Origin: Streptomyces corynorhini | GTDB taxonomy: Bacteria; Actinomycetota; Actinomycetes; Streptomycetales; Streptomycetaceae | Reading direction: 5' to 3' | Length of the DNA: 40,432 nt | Assembly: GCF_003346515.1 (NCBI RefSeq) | Contig: NZ_QQNA01000197.1 | Coordinates: 1-40,432 of the forward strand | Shown here: piece after piece, positions 24,831-34,904 of the stretch | How positions within the stretch are numbered: position 1 is the stretch's first letter | How the letters are laid out: each line of letters starts with the position of its first letter | Translations under genes and position numbers: made by a program | The notes under the pieces: generated by a model | Database searches by the model: none | Seen by the model: the letters and a program-made list of their open reading frames with translations, nothing else | What the model was told of the DNA's origin: nothing

Positions 24831-25448
24831 ATGAGTTTCGGTGACCCGAACAACCCGTACGGCCAGCAGGGCCAGCCGGGTCAGCAGCAGCCCGGATACG
24901 GCTCGCCCCAGGGCCAGCAGCCGGGCTACGGCTACCCGCAGCAGGCTCCCCAGGGCGTACCGCAGCAGGGGTACGGATATCCCCAGCAGCCGGGCCAGCC
25001 GTACGGCGCCCACCCGCAGCAGCAGCCCGGTCACGGCAGCGGCATGCCGGAACTCGCCCACTGGGGACTGCGGTTCGGCGGCAAGCTCATCGACGGGCTG
25101 CTGTATCTGGTGCCGTACGTCCTGTTCGCCTTCGGCGCCAACTCCGACGGCGGCGCCGCCCCGGCCCTCACCATCGTCGGCTCGCTCGGCATGCTCGCCA
25201 TCTTCATCTGGCAGGTGATCCAGGAGGGCTCGACCGGTCAGACGGTCGGCAAGAAGGTCGTGGGGATCCGGCTGCTGCGCGAGAGCGACGGCCAGCCGAT
25301 CGGCGGCGGCATGGCGTTCGTCCGCACGCTCGCCCACTTCCTGGACAACATCGCCTGCTACATCGGCTGGCTGTGGCCGCTGTGGGACCAGAAGAAGCAG
25401 ACGTTCGCCGACAAGGTCTGCTCCACGGTCGTCATCAAGTCCCAGTGA
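24831..25448 (+). CDS. RDD family membrane protein
   Basis: 205 aa. The first ~70 residues are a Gln/Pro/Gly/Tyr-rich cytoplasmic tail with YGYPQQ repeats; the RDD domain follows with RFGGKLIDGLLYLVPY (the Arg-Asp signature), a second membrane segment near 105-122 and GKKVVGIRLLRESDGQPIGGGMAFVR leading into a third segment. RDD proteins are small membrane proteins, some with proposed transport or Na+/H+ roles; none can be assigned here. GGAGGAAATTCCCC precedes ATG 24831. A strong hairpin follows. Confidence 0.93.
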   Translation: MSFGDPNNPYGQQGQPGQQQPGYGSPQGQQPGYGYPQQAPQGVPQQGYGYPQQPGQPYGAHPQQQPGHGSGMPELAHWGLRFGGKLIDGLLYLVPYVLFAFGANSDGGAAPALTIVGSLGMLAIFIWQVIQEGSTGQTVGKKVVGIRLLRESDGQPIGGGMAFVRTLAHFLDNIACYIGWLWPLWDQKKQTFADKVCSTVVIKSQ

Positions 25449-25480
25449 GCGACGCCTGTTTAACGGCTCCTCGACACGAC

Positions 25481-25518
25481 GCGAAGGCCGCGTTCCCGGA
25501 CGGGAACGCGGCCTTCGC
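25481..25518. terminator. Bidirectional terminator between RDD and purH
   Basis: GCGAAGGCCGCGTTCCCG (25481-25498) and its exact complement (25501-25518) form an 18-bp stem around a 2-nt centre (a 4-6-nt loop in practice). It lies between the convergent RDD and purH genes and would serve both. Confidence 0.85.
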
Positions 25519-25585
25519 CGTGGGTGGCGCCGCTCGGCGGCGCGTCAGTGACGCGTCATCGGCGCGTCATCGACCGATCAGCGGA

Positions 25586-25617
25586 TCGGCGGGTCGGCGG
25601 GTCGGCGGGTCGGCGGG
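25586..25617. repeat. 8-bp tandem repeat at the purH stop
   Basis: Four exact TCGGCGGG units end directly at the purH stop codon (25618-25620). The array is non-coding for purH and lies between the stop and the terminator. Confidence 0.8.
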
Positions 25618-27207
25618 TCAGTGGAAGAAGTGGCGCGTCCCCGTGAAGTACATCGTGGCGCCCGCCGCGCGCGCCGCCTCGACGACCTGCTCGTCGCGGA
25701 CCGAACCGCCGGGCTGGACGACCGCCTTGACGCCCGCCGCCAGCAGGATCTCCAGACCGTCGGGGAACGGGAAGAACGCGTCGGAGGCCGCGTACGCGCC
25801 GCGCGCCCGCTCCTCGCCCGCGCGCTCGACCGCGAGCTTCGCGGAGTCGACGCGGTTGACCTGGCCCATGCCGACGCCCACGGAGGCGCCGCCCTTGGCG
25901 AGCAGGATCGCGTTGGACTTGACCGCGCGGGACGCCTTCCAGGCGAAGGCCAGTTCGCGCAGCTCGGCCTCGGAGAGCGCCTCGCCCGTGGCGAGGGTCC
26001 AGTTGGCCGGGTCGTCGCCGTCGGCCTGGAGCCGGTCGGTGACCTGGAGCAGCGCGCCGCCGTCGATCGGCTTGACCTCGACCCGCGCCGAGGGCGCGTC
26101 GGGGCAGCGCAGCACGCGGATGTTCTTCTTGCGGGCCAGCACCTCGACGGCGCCGTCCTCGTAGCCGGGCGCGACGATGACCTCGGTGAAGATCTCCGCG
26201 ACCTGCTCGGCCATCGCGACGGAGACCGGCCGGTTGACGGCGATCACACCGCCGAACGCGGACAGCGGGTCGCACTCGTGCGCCTTGCGGTGCGCCTCGG
26301 CGACATCGTCACCGATGGCGATGCCGCACGGGTTGGCGTGCTTGATGATCGCGACGCACGGCTCGGCGTGGTCGTACGCGGCACGGTGCGCGGCGTCCGT
26401 GTCGGTGTAGTTGTTGTACGACATCTCCTTGCCGTGCAGCTGCTCGGCCTCGGCGAGACCGCCTTCGGCGCTGGTGTAGAGCGCGGCGGGCTGGTGCGGG
26501 TTCTCGCCGTAACGGAGCACGTTCTTGAGGGTGTACGTGGCGCCGAGGGAGTCCGGGAAGCCTTCGCCGTCGGCGTCCGCCGCGCCGTGTTCATCAGCGG
26601 CTCCGCCGCGGGCGTCGGCGAACCAGGAGGCGACGGCCACGTCGTACGCGGCGGTGTGCTGGAACGCCTCCGCCGCGAGGCGCTTGCGGGTGGTGAGGTC
26701 GAACCCGCCGTCCTGGGCGGCGCCGAGGACGTCCGCGTACCGCTCGGGGCTGGTGACGACGGCGACCGAGGGATGGTTCTTGGCGGCGGCGCGGACCATG
26801 GAGGGGCCGCCGATGTCGATCTGCTCGACGCACTCGTCGGGCGAGGCGCCGGAGGCGACCGTCTCGCGGAACGGGTAGAGGTTCACGACGACCAGGTCGA
26901 ACGGCTCGATGTCCAGCTCGGCGAGCTGCTCACGGTGCGCCTCCAGCCGCAGGTCGGCGAGGATGCCGGCGTGGACGCGCGGGTGCAGCGTCTTGACCCG
27001 GCCGTCCAGGCACTCGGGGAAGCCGGTCAGCTCCTCGACCTTGGTGACGGGCACGCCCGCTGCGGCGATCTTCGAGGCGGTGGAGCCGGTCGAGACCAGG
27101 GTGACGCCCGCCTCGTGCAGTCCACGGGCCAGCTCTTCGAGGCCGGTCTTGTCGTAGACGCTGACCAGAGCCCTGCGGATCGGGCGCTTCGTACCTTCGG
27201 CGGTCAC
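25618..27207 (-). CDS. purH: Bifunctional AICAR transformylase/IMP cyclohydrolase
   Basis: 529 aa. The last two steps of purine biosynthesis: formylation of AICAR with 10-formyl-THF and ring closure to IMP. The N-terminal IMP cyclohydrolase (MGS-like) domain spans ~10-140 (STGSTASKIAAAGVPVTKVEELTGFPE, KTLHPRVHAGIL); the transformylase domain follows with the catalytic KHANPCG motif. GTG 27207 overlaps the purN stop (GTGA), so translation is coupled. Neighbouring folD supplies the one-carbon donor. A short Ala/Asp/Glu-rich insertion near residues 200-215 is unusual but in frame. Confidence 0.97.
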   Translation of the reverse strand: MTAEGTKRPIRRALVSVYDKTGLEELARGLHEAGVTLVSTGSTASKIAAAGVPVTKVEELTGFPECLDGRVKTLHPRVHAGILADLRLEAHREQLAELDIEPFDLVVVNLYPFRETVASGASPDECVEQIDIGGPSMVRAAAKNHPSVAVVTSPERYADVLGAAQDGGFDLTTRKRLAAEAFQHTAAYDVAVASWFADARGGAADEHGAADADGEGFPDSLGATYTLKNVLRYGENPHQPAALYTSAEGGLAEAEQLHGKEMSYNNYTDTDAAHRAAYDHAEPCVAIIKHANPCGIAIGDDVAEAHRKAHECDPLSAFGGVIAVNRPVSVAMAEQVAEIFTEVIVAPGYEDGAVEVLARKKNIRVLRCPDAPSARVEVKPIDGGALLQVTDRLQADGDDPANWTLATGEALSEAELRELAFAWKASRAVKSNAILLAKGGASVGVGMGQVNRVDSAKLAVERAGEERARGAYAASDAFFPFPDGLEILLAAGVKAVVQPGGSVRDEQVVEAARAAGATMYFTGTRHFFH

Positions 27208-27869
27208 TGGATCGTTACCTTTCGTCCCTCAATGCGGTAGCCGTGCCGGGCCAGACGCCCCACGACCTCGACGAGCAGGCGTCGCTCGACTTCCTTGATG
27301 CGCTCGTGGAGAGCGTCTTCATCGTCCTCGTCCCGCACCTCGACCACGCCCTGCGCGATGATCGGGCCGGTGTCGACGCCGTCGTCGACGAAGTGGACGG
27401 TGCAGCCGGTGACCTTCGCTCCGTAGGCGAGCGCGTCGCGCACGCCGTGGGCACCGGGAAAGCTGGGGAGCAGGGCGGGGTGGGTGTTGACGACCCGGCC
27501 GCCGAAGCGGGCGAGGAACTCCTTCCCCACGATCTTCATGAAACCGGCCGAGATCACGAGGTCGGGCTCGTGCGCGGCGACCGCCTCGGTGAGCGCGGCG
27601 TCCCACTCGTCACGCGTTCCGTAGTCCTTCACGCGCCGGACGAACGTCGGCAGCCCGGCGCGCTCGGCGCGCTCCAGACCGGCGATCGCGCTCCGGTCCG
27701 CGCCGACGGCGACGATGTGCGCCCCGTAGGCCGCGGGGTCGTCGCCGATGGCGTCCAACAGCGCCTGGAGGTTCGTACCGGAACCGGAGACCAGCACCAC
27801 CAGGCGGGCCGGCCGCGCGGGCGGACCGGCCGGGAAGGACCGGGGCGACGGGGAGGGCGGGGAGGCCAC
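27204..27869 (-). CDS. purN: Phosphoribosylglycinamide formyltransferase
   Basis: 221 aa from GTG 27869, or 230 from GTG 27896; AAAGG lies 8 nt before 27869 and only a poor site before 27896, so the shorter form is preferred. It transfers formyl from 10-formyl-THF to GAR. Family signatures: LVVLVSGSGTNLQALLDAI at the N-terminus and NTHPALLPSFPG...HFVDDGVDTGPII, with the Asn-His-Asp catalytic triad. The Pro/Ser-rich first 20 residues are not conserved. It overlaps purH by 4 nt. An operator-like inverted repeat lies 76 bp upstream. Confidence 0.95.
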   Translation of the reverse strand: MASPPSPSPRSFPAGPPARPARLVVLVSGSGTNLQALLDAIGDDPAAYGAHIVAVGADRSAIAGLERAERAGLPTFVRRVKDYGTRDEWDAALTEAVAAHEPDLVISAGFMKIVGKEFLARFGGRVVNTHPALLPSFPGAHGVRDALAYGAKVTGCTVHFVDDGVDTGPIIAQGVVEVRDEDDEDALHERIKEVERRLLVEVVGRLARHGYRIEGRKVTIQ

Positions 27870-27944
27870 GGCGGGCGCCTTTCTCGGAGCGAGCACGGCC
27901 TCTCGGGGGCGTGCGGCGTTGTGTGGACGGCGACTTGGCGCGAC

Positions 27945-27968
27945 CGTACGACTTTGTGCGGTCGTACG
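27945..27968. promoter_or_regulatory. Inverted repeat upstream of purN-purH
   Basis: CGTACGAC (27945-27952) and GTCGTACG (27961-27968) are a perfect 8-bp inverted repeat with an 8-nt spacer; flanking CGACCG and CGGTCG add a second nested symmetry. It lies 76 bp before the purN start in the divergent gap to the Ser-Gly membrane gene, where a purine-responsive operator would be expected. Confidence 0.5.
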
Positions 27969-28245
27969 AACGAGTCACGTTCCCGGATACGGGGAACTCT
28001 ACGAAGAGGCCGACCGTCAGCAACGATACCGGCACTTCGCACGGTCCCCACGGGACGGGGGCCGGGCACGTACCCGCTCCTCCGGGGCCCTGCTGTCGTC
28101 CGACGGGCGGCGATCATGGTCCGACGCCCCTTGACGACAAGTCCTGGGACGGGAGGTAGCGTCTGGGGACAGGGTTTGTCTCCGCGACCGACCATGACGA
28201 GAGAAGACCCCCGCGCGCAGGGTCTGAGGGGAAGACGTTCACCAG
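27969..28245. other. Intergenic region between purN and the Ser-Gly membrane gene
   Basis: About 280 bp with no credible gene. It should contain the start site of the plus-strand gene at 28246 and part of the purN promoter. No -35/-10 pair stands out; GGGGAAG near 28229 may be the ribosome-binding site of the next gene. Confidence 0.45.
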
Positions 28246-29214
<969 letters not shown>

Positions 29215-29298
29215 TCGGCGGCGGGCAGCGGCGGCTCGCGTCCGGCTTCGTGCTTGAGCGTCCGGTTCGGTGAGCGGACGGTCACGCGCCGCCGCCGA
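29215..29298. terminator. Possible terminator between convergent genes
   Basis: TCGGCGGCGG (29215-29224) is complementary to CCGCCGCCGA (29289-29298), with the smaller GTCCG/CGGAC pair inside. It lies just past the stop of the Ser-Gly gene and before the end of the PerM-like gene. The loop is long (about 60 nt), so confidence is low. Confidence 0.3.
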
Positions 29299-29309
29299 CG
29301 CTCGGTGGC

Positions 29310-31181
29310 TCACTCCTCCCGTTCCCGTTCCCGCGCCCCGCTCCCGCTCCCGTTTGCACTTCCGTTGGCGTTCTCGTTCTCGATCCCGCCGGAATCGTCC
29401 TCCTCGCCGGAGGACGGTTCCGGCGGAGTCGTTTCCGGGGCCATCGCGGGGAAGTCGGCCATCAGGCCGCCGGACGCTTCCTTGAACGACGCCCAGCGCG
29501 CCTCCCGGGCCCCGCGCTCGTGCCAGGCGTCGGCCGGCAGGAAGTCGTAGGGCGCTCCGTCCGGATCGTCCAGCACACCCACCGCACCGGCGGGTGAACC
29601 GGCGGCACCGGCGGCGGCCACCGCGGCACCGGCCGCACCGGCTGCCGTCGCTGCCGTCGCTGCCGGTGCGCCGCGTACGCGCCGCCGCCAGAACGTCCGG
29701 CGGCGGGCACCCACCTCCACGGCGCCGCGCTCCTCTTCCTTCCCACGCTTCCCCTCCTTCCCACGCTTCCCCTCCTTCCGGGGCTTCCCTTCCTTCCCAC
29801 GCTTCCCTTCCTGCTTCTCGGCAGCGGAGCCGCCCGCGGCCTCCGGAGCCGTCCGCTCCGCCGCCGTACGGAAGCCTCCCGGCCGCCGCCGCTCCCTGAG
29901 CCGCCAGACCCGCAGCAACAGCGCCACCGGCACCCCCAGGGTCACCGTCCACACCAGGGCGGCGGCGCCCGTCGACCACCACACCGGGCCGAAGGCCGCC
30001 AGCTCACCCGTGCCGAGCCGGCCGCCCGCCATCGCCGCCAGAACCGCCGCCAGAACGGCGCAGACCACGCCCGCCAGGGCAGCCGTCGACGCGGTCGCCC
30101 GCACGCCCCACGCCTCCTCCCGTACGGAGTACGGCGGCGCCGCCGCACGGACCGTGAACCAGGCGACCGCCAGCCCGGCGGCGGCGGGCACCGCGCCCAC
30201 CGCCCAGTTCGGCGCCGTCCCGGTCCCGGTCGGCACCGCGGCGAGCAGCGGGAACGACGGCAGCGCCGGGCTGCCGAGGACGCCGAGCGGGGTGGCGGTC
30301 GCCGCCGTACCGAGCGCGAAGCCGGGCCCCAGCCCGTACGCCGCGCCCCAGACCGCCGCGTTCGGCACCAGGGCCAGCCCCAGCAGCAACAGGGCGAACC
30401 GCCCCGACCAGTCGCCCGCGAGCCGGGTGAACGACGCGTGGGCCGGGTCCGCGTGCCAGCACAGGGAGACCCCGACCAGCAGCGCGCCCCCGCCCAACAG
30501 CAGCAGCGCCGCCGCCGCCCCGGCCCGCACCGCGGCCGCCGACCGCCGCCGCGCCTCGGGCGCCCCCACCGTACGGACCAGCGCCGCCCGTACGGCGCCC
30601 GGCAGCCACAGCGGCAGCGGGCCGCGCGCCCGTCCGCCGCCCGCCCGCCAGGCCCCGGCCGTCGCGGACAGCAGCGTCAGCGCGGGCAGCGCGAGAGCGG
30701 CGCGCGCCGGGGGCGCGATGAGCGGCCCGCCCGCGGCCCAGAGCACCGCCGCCGCGCCGACCAGCAGATATCCACCGGACACCGTGCACACGGCGCCGAT
30801 CGCGGTGAGCTGCGGACGCCCCTCGTCCGGTTCGAGCGTGTCCCTCGCCGCCCGGTACACCAGCCAGACCGGCAGGGCCGTGAGCAGCAGGGGCACGACA
30901 CCGAGCGGCGCGGGAGCCCCGGAGAGGGTGTCGGGGCGCACCAGCTCCACCCCGTGCGCCAGCAGCCAGAGCCCGGCGGCGACCCGCAGCCCGGGGCCGG
31001 CTCCGCTGTCCGGGTACGGCGAAATGATCCACATCGCCATCACGAGCACGGCGAGAGCGCCGAGCCCGAGGCTCGCGGCGAGGACTCCACGGAGAAAAGA
31101 GGTGGTCAGCGCGGCGGCCCGGCCGCGCTCCACGGCCGAGGCCGAGGACAACGCCGTGCCGCGATCGGTCAATTGGGTCAC
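29310..31181 (-). CDS. DUF6350 (PerM-like) multi-pass membrane protein
   Basis: 623 aa with about ten to twelve membrane segments in residues 25-430, then a highly charged Lys/Glu/Gly/Arg-rich cytoplasmic tail (~450-490, KEGKRGKEGK-type repeats) and a Ser/Asn/Gly/Glu-rich end. The arrangement sucCD ... PerM-like ... purN-purH matches my memory of Mycobacterium tuberculosis Rv0951-Rv0957, where PerM supports cell division and persistence. GTG 31181 starts MTQLTDRG; no good ribosome-binding site is seen. The role in Streptomyces is not known to me; division or envelope functions are plausible. Confidence 0.8.
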   Translation of the reverse strand: MTQLTDRGTALSSASAVERGRAAALTTSFLRGVLAASLGLGALAVLVMAMWIISPYPDSGAGPGLRVAAGLWLLAHGVELVRPDTLSGAPAPLGVVPLLLTALPVWLVYRAARDTLEPDEGRPQLTAIGAVCTVSGGYLLVGAAAVLWAAGGPLIAPPARAALALPALTLLSATAGAWRAGGGRARGPLPLWLPGAVRAALVRTVGAPEARRRSAAAVRAGAAAALLLLGGGALLVGVSLCWHADPAHASFTRLAGDWSGRFALLLLGLALVPNAAVWGAAYGLGPGFALGTAATATPLGVLGSPALPSFPLLAAVPTGTGTAPNWAVGAVPAAAGLAVAWFTVRAAAPPYSVREEAWGVRATASTAALAGVVCAVLAAVLAAMAGGRLGTGELAAFGPVWWSTGAAALVWTVTLGVPVALLLRVWRLRERRRPGGFRTAAERTAPEAAGGSAAEKQEGKRGKEGKPRKEGKRGKEGKRGKEEERGAVEVGARRRTFWRRRVRGAPAATAATAAGAAGAAVAAAGAAGSPAGAVGVLDDPDGAPYDFLPADAWHERGAREARWASFKEASGGLMADFPAMAPETTPPEPSSGEEDDSGGIENENANGSANGSGSGAREREREE

Positions 31182-31300
31182 GCCGCCATGCTGCCCACGA
31201 CACGCGCTTTATCCGCGTAACAGGCGATTACTCGCCGTGTCGCTCAATATACGTTTATGTGCTTTTATGCCAAGGACGGCAGTGCTGCCGGGAGTCCGAC

Positions 31301-32746
31301 ATGACGCAGAACACCACGCGGAAGGCCGCGGAACCGGCCGTCACCGCCCTCTCCGGCGCTCCCGACGCCTCGCTGCCCTCCCCCACGGAGCGCCGCAGAC
31401 TGCGTGAGGCGAAGTCGATGACCGAGAAGCAGGTCGCCACGGCGGTGGGTGTCACCCGCTCGACGATCCGGTCCTGGGAGACCGGGCGTACGACTCCCCG
31501 AGGGCGCAAGGGACAGACGTACGCGAAGCTGCTCGCCGGGATCGAGGCGGAGATCCGGCAGCGGGAGGCGCAGGCGAGAAAAGCCGAACGGGAGGCGGTG
31601 AAGGCCGCCCAGGCGCGTTCGGCGGCGCGCCTGCACAGCACACACGGCTCCCCGGCCTTCCCGACCGGGCCGCCGCCTCGGGACGACGGGGACGGCCAGG
31701 AGCGGACGGCGACGGCGACCGTCGCCCGGGAGCTGGACCCCGCTCCCGCCTCCCGGGCCGGCGCCGGTCCCGCCGCCGGTCCTCCCGCTGCCGCTCCTTC
31801 CGCTGATGCGGATGCCCATGCCCATGCCGACGCCGAGGCCGACGCCACTGCCGGTCCCGGCCACGTCGCCGGGGCCGGGACCGGGGCGGCCGAGGCGGGA
31901 ATCGAGGCGGAGTCACGCCCCGCGCCCCTACCCGTACCGGACACACCCGACCAGGCGTTCGACGCGCTGTACACCCACTCGGCGCCCTCCCTGGCCCGTC
32001 AGGCGTTCCTGCTCACCGGTCGGCGCGCGCTGTCCAAGGAGTCCGTCGAACAGGCGTTCCACCTCGCCTGGCAGCGCTGGCCCGAGGTCGCCGTCGACCG
32101 GGACCCGGCGGGCTGGGTACGGGTCGCCGCGTACGAGTACGCCATGTCGCCCTGGCACAAGATGCGCCGCGTCGGCCGACGGCCCGACCGTGCGGGGCCC
32201 GGCGACGGGGGGCCCGGCGCGCGGGCGCTGCACGAGGCGCTGCTGGCCCTGCCGCCCGCGTACCGTCGCACCCTGCTGCTCTACGACGGACTGGGGCTGA
32301 ATCTGCCGGAGACCGCTGCGGAGACCGAGGCGAGCACCCCGGCCACCGTCAACCGGCTGACGTACGCCCGCGACGCGGTCACCGCGCGGCTGCCCGAGCT
32401 GGCGGACCCCGAGGTGCTGCACGAGCGCCTCGGCACGCTCGCCCGTACGGTGACGCCGCCGAAGCTCGCCCCGCCGCTCGCCGTGCGGTCGCGCAGCGAG
32501 CGGCGGATCCGGCTCTGGACACGGGCGGCCATCGCCTTCACGGCGCTGATCCTGGGGGCCACGTCGTTCACGCTGGCCACCGCCCCGACCCACTACGAGC
32601 CCCGGCTCGCCCCGGCCGAGCCGGTCGGCGGGGTACCGGGCGCCTCGGGTCCGCAGCGGCTGAGCCCGCAGGACCTGAAGCTGCGCGACCGGCTGCGCGC
32701 CGAACCGATGAACGGCCCCTACCGCCTCGTACCGCGTCCGGTCTGA
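31301..32746 (+). CDS. XRE-HTH / ECF-sigma-like / single-TM fusion protein
   Basis: 481 aa. Residues ~25-70 are an XRE-type HTH (LREAKSMTEKQVATAVGVTRSTIRSWETGRTTPRG), followed by a coiled charged stretch and an Ala/Pro/His-rich linker (~110-215). Residues ~220-290 resemble sigma-70 region 2 (FDALYTHSAPSLARQAFLLTGRR...AFHLAWQRW), and ~310-370 resemble region 4 (LLALPPAYRRTLLLYDGLGLNLPETAAETEASTPATVNRL). One membrane segment lies near 407-427, then a short exterior tail. GGGAG precedes ATG 31301. Whether the sigma-like part still binds RNA polymerase is unclear. Confidence 0.78.
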   Translation: MTQNTTRKAAEPAVTALSGAPDASLPSPTERRRLREAKSMTEKQVATAVGVTRSTIRSWETGRTTPRGRKGQTYAKLLAGIEAEIRQREAQARKAEREAVKAAQARSAARLHSTHGSPAFPTGPPPRDDGDGQERTATATVARELDPAPASRAGAGPAAGPPAAAPSADADAHAHADAEADATAGPGHVAGAGTGAAEAGIEAESRPAPLPVPDTPDQAFDALYTHSAPSLARQAFLLTGRRALSKESVEQAFHLAWQRWPEVAVDRDPAGWVRVAAYEYAMSPWHKMRRVGRRPDRAGPGDGGPGARALHEALLALPPAYRRTLLLYDGLGLNLPETAAETEASTPATVNRLTYARDAVTARLPELADPEVLHERLGTLARTVTPPKLAPPLAVRSRSERRIRLWTRAAIAFTALILGATSFTLATAPTHYEPRLAPAEPVGGVPGASGPQRLSPQDLKLRDRLRAEPMNGPYRLVPRPV

Positions 32747-32752
32747 GCGCCG

Positions 32753-32801
32753 CACGCGCGTGGGCCCGCACCCCTGACCGGGGTGCGGGCCCACGCGCGT
32801 G
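32753..32801. terminator. Bidirectional terminator before sucD
   Basis: A perfect 22-bp stem: CACGCGCG...ACCCC (32753-32774) pairs exactly with GGGGTGCG...CGCGTG (32780-32801) around the 5-nt loop TGACC. It lies between the convergent fusion gene and sucD and is the strongest hairpin in the window. Confidence 0.9.
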
Positions 32802-32822
32802 GTGCCGGATCGGGTCCGGGAT

Positions 32823-33707
32823 TCAGCCGGCGAGGATGGCGCGGGCGAGCCCGGCCGTCTCGGTCGGCGTCTTGCCGACCTTCACACCGGCGGCCTCCAG
32901 GGCCTCCTTCTTCGCCTGGGCCGTGCCGGAGGAGCCGGAGACGATGGCGCCGGCGTGGCCCATGGTCTTGCCCTCGGGCGCGGTGAAGCCCGCGACGTAG
33001 CCGACGACCGGCTTGGTGACGTTCTTCGCGATGAAGTCGGCGGCGCGCTCCTCGGCGTCGCCGCCGATCTCGCCGATCATCACGATGAGGTCGGTCTCGG
33101 GGTCGGCCTCGAACGCGGCGAGCGCGTCGATGTGCGTCGTCCCGATGACGGGGTCGCCGCCGATGCCGACGGCGGAGGAGAAGCCGATGTCGCGCAGCTC
33201 GTACATCATCTGGTAGGTCAGCGTGCCGGACTTGGACACGAGACCGATGCGGCCGGGCTTGGTGATGTCGCCCGGGATGATGCCGGCGTTGGACTGGCCG
33301 GGGGTGATCAGGCCGGGGCAGTTGGGACCGATGATGCGGGTCTTGTTGCCCTTGCTGCCCGCGTACGCCCAGAAGGCGGCGGAGTCGTGGACCGCGATGC
33401 CCTCGGTGATCACGACGGCGAGACCGATCTCGGCGTCGATCGCCTCGACGACGGCGGCCTTGGCGAAGGCCGGCGGCACGAAGACGACGGAGACGTCGGC
33501 GCCGGTCTTCTCGATGGCCTCGGCCACGGAGCCGAAGACGGGTACGGAGGTGCCGTCGAAGTCGACGGACGTGCCGGCCTTACGGGGGTTCACGCCGCCG
33601 ACGATGTTGGTGCCGTCGGCGAGCATGAGCTTGGTGTGCTTCATGCCGGTGGCGCCGGTCATGCCTTGGACGATGACCTTGCTTTCCTTGGTCAGGAAAA
33701 TAGCCAT
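32823..33707 (-). CDS. sucD: Succinyl-CoA synthetase, alpha subunit
   Basis: 294 aa, normal length. Partner of sucC in the TCA cycle step succinyl-CoA + NDP + Pi to succinate + NTP. CoA-binding Rossmann domain at the N-terminus (GMTGATGMKH), IGPNCPGLITP in the middle, and the phosphohistidine in the GHAGAIVSG motif (His about 251). ATG 33707, 21 bp after sucC. The pair is transcribed from upstream of sucC. Confidence 0.97.
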   Translation of the reverse strand: MAIFLTKESKVIVQGMTGATGMKHTKLMLADGTNIVGGVNPRKAGTSVDFDGTSVPVFGSVAEAIEKTGADVSVVFVPPAFAKAAVVEAIDAEIGLAVVITEGIAVHDSAAFWAYAGSKGNKTRIIGPNCPGLITPGQSNAGIIPGDITKPGRIGLVSKSGTLTYQMMYELRDIGFSSAVGIGGDPVIGTTHIDALAAFEADPETDLIVMIGEIGGDAEERAADFIAKNVTKPVVGYVAGFTAPEGKTMGHAGAIVSGSSGTAQAKKEALEAAGVKVGKTPTETAGLARAILAG

Positions 33708-33728
33708 GGTTGTGGTTTCCCTCGTCCC

Positions 33729-34904
33729 TTACTTGGCCGCGGCCAGCTCGGCGGCCTTGTCGGCCGCCCCGTCCATGGTGTCCACGCGCTGCACCAGCGG
33801 GTGGTTGGCGTCGGAGAGGATCTTGCGACCCAGCTCCGCGTTGTTGCCGTCGAGACGCACGACGAGCGGCTTCGAGACGTTCTCGCCCTTGCTCTTGAGC
33901 AGCTCAAGAGCCTGGACGATGCCGTTGGCGACCTCGTCGCACGCGGTGATGCCACCGAAGACGTTGACGAAGACGGACTTGACGTCCGGGTCGCCGAGGA
34001 TGATCTCCAGCCCGTTCGCCATGACCTCGGCCGAGGCGCCGCCGCCGATGTCGAGGAAGTTGGCGGGCTTCACGCCGCCGTGGGCCTCACCGGCGTACGC
34101 GACGACGTCGAGGGTCGACATGACCAGACCCGCGCCGTTGCCGATGATGCCGACCTCGCCGTCGAGCTTGACGTAGTTGAGGTTCTTGGCCTTGGCGGCG
34201 GCCTCCAGCGGGTTGGCCGCGGCCTTGTCCTCCAGCGCCTCGTGCTCGGGCTGGCGGAACTCGGCGTTCTCGTCGAGCGAGACCTTGCCGTCGAGCGCGA
34301 TGATCTTGCCGTCGCCGGACTTGATCAGCGGGTTGACCTCGACGAGGAGGGCGTCCTCCTTGATGAAGACGGTCCACAGCTTCTGGAGCACGTCCGCGAC
34401 CTGGTCGGCGATCTCGGCCGGGAACTTCGCGGCGGCGACGATCTCGGCGGCCTTCTCCGGGGTGCAGCCCTCGTAGGCGTCGACCGGGATCTTGGCCAGC
34501 GCGTCGGGGTTCTCCTCCGCGACGACCTCGATCTCGACGCCGCCCTCGACGGAGGCCATCGCGAGGAAGGTGCGGTTGGTGCGGTCCAGCAGGAAGGAGA
34601 CGTAGTACTCCTCCGCGATGTCCGCGGTCTGGGCGAGCATCACCTTGTGGACCGTGTGGCCCTTGATGTCCATGCCCAGGATCTGACCGGCCTTCTCCAC
34701 GGCGTCGGCGGCGTCGGCGGCCAGCTTCACGCCACCGGCCTTGCCTCGGCCACCGACCTTGACCTGCGCCTTGACGACGGCCTTGCCGCCGAGACGCTCC
34801 GTCACCTCGCGCGCCGCTTCAGGCGTCTCGATGACTTCACCGGCCAGCACCGGTACACCGTGCTTGGCGAAGAGGTCCCTCGCCTGATACTCGAACAGGT
34901 CCAC
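33729..34904 (-). CDS. sucC: Succinyl-CoA synthetase, beta subunit
   Basis: 391 aa. ATP-grasp domain (VKAQVKVGGRGKAGGVKLA at about 45-65) and C-terminal ligase-CoA domain with VNVFGGITACDEVANGIV. Starts at GTG 34904 (DLFEYQARDLFAKHGVPVL), after AAGGGACGG; the open frame to 35018 is leader. The region 34905-35200 upstream carries two Crp-type boxes. It forms the heterodimer with sucD, 21 bp downstream. Confidence 0.97.
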   Translation of the reverse strand: MDLFEYQARDLFAKHGVPVLAGEVIETPEAAREVTERLGGKAVVKAQVKVGGRGKAGGVKLAADAADAVEKAGQILGMDIKGHTVHKVMLAQTADIAEEYYVSFLLDRTNRTFLAMASVEGGVEIEVVAEENPDALAKIPVDAYEGCTPEKAAEIVAAAKFPAEIADQVADVLQKLWTVFIKEDALLVEVNPLIKSGDGKIIALDGKVSLDENAEFRQPEHEALEDKAAANPLEAAAKAKNLNYVKLDGEVGIIGNGAGLVMSTLDVVAYAGEAHGGVKPANFLDIGGGASAEVMANGLEIILGDPDVKSVFVNVFGGITACDEVANGIVQALELLKSKGENVSKPLVVRLDGNNAELGRKILSDANHPLVQRVDTMDGAADKAAELAAAK

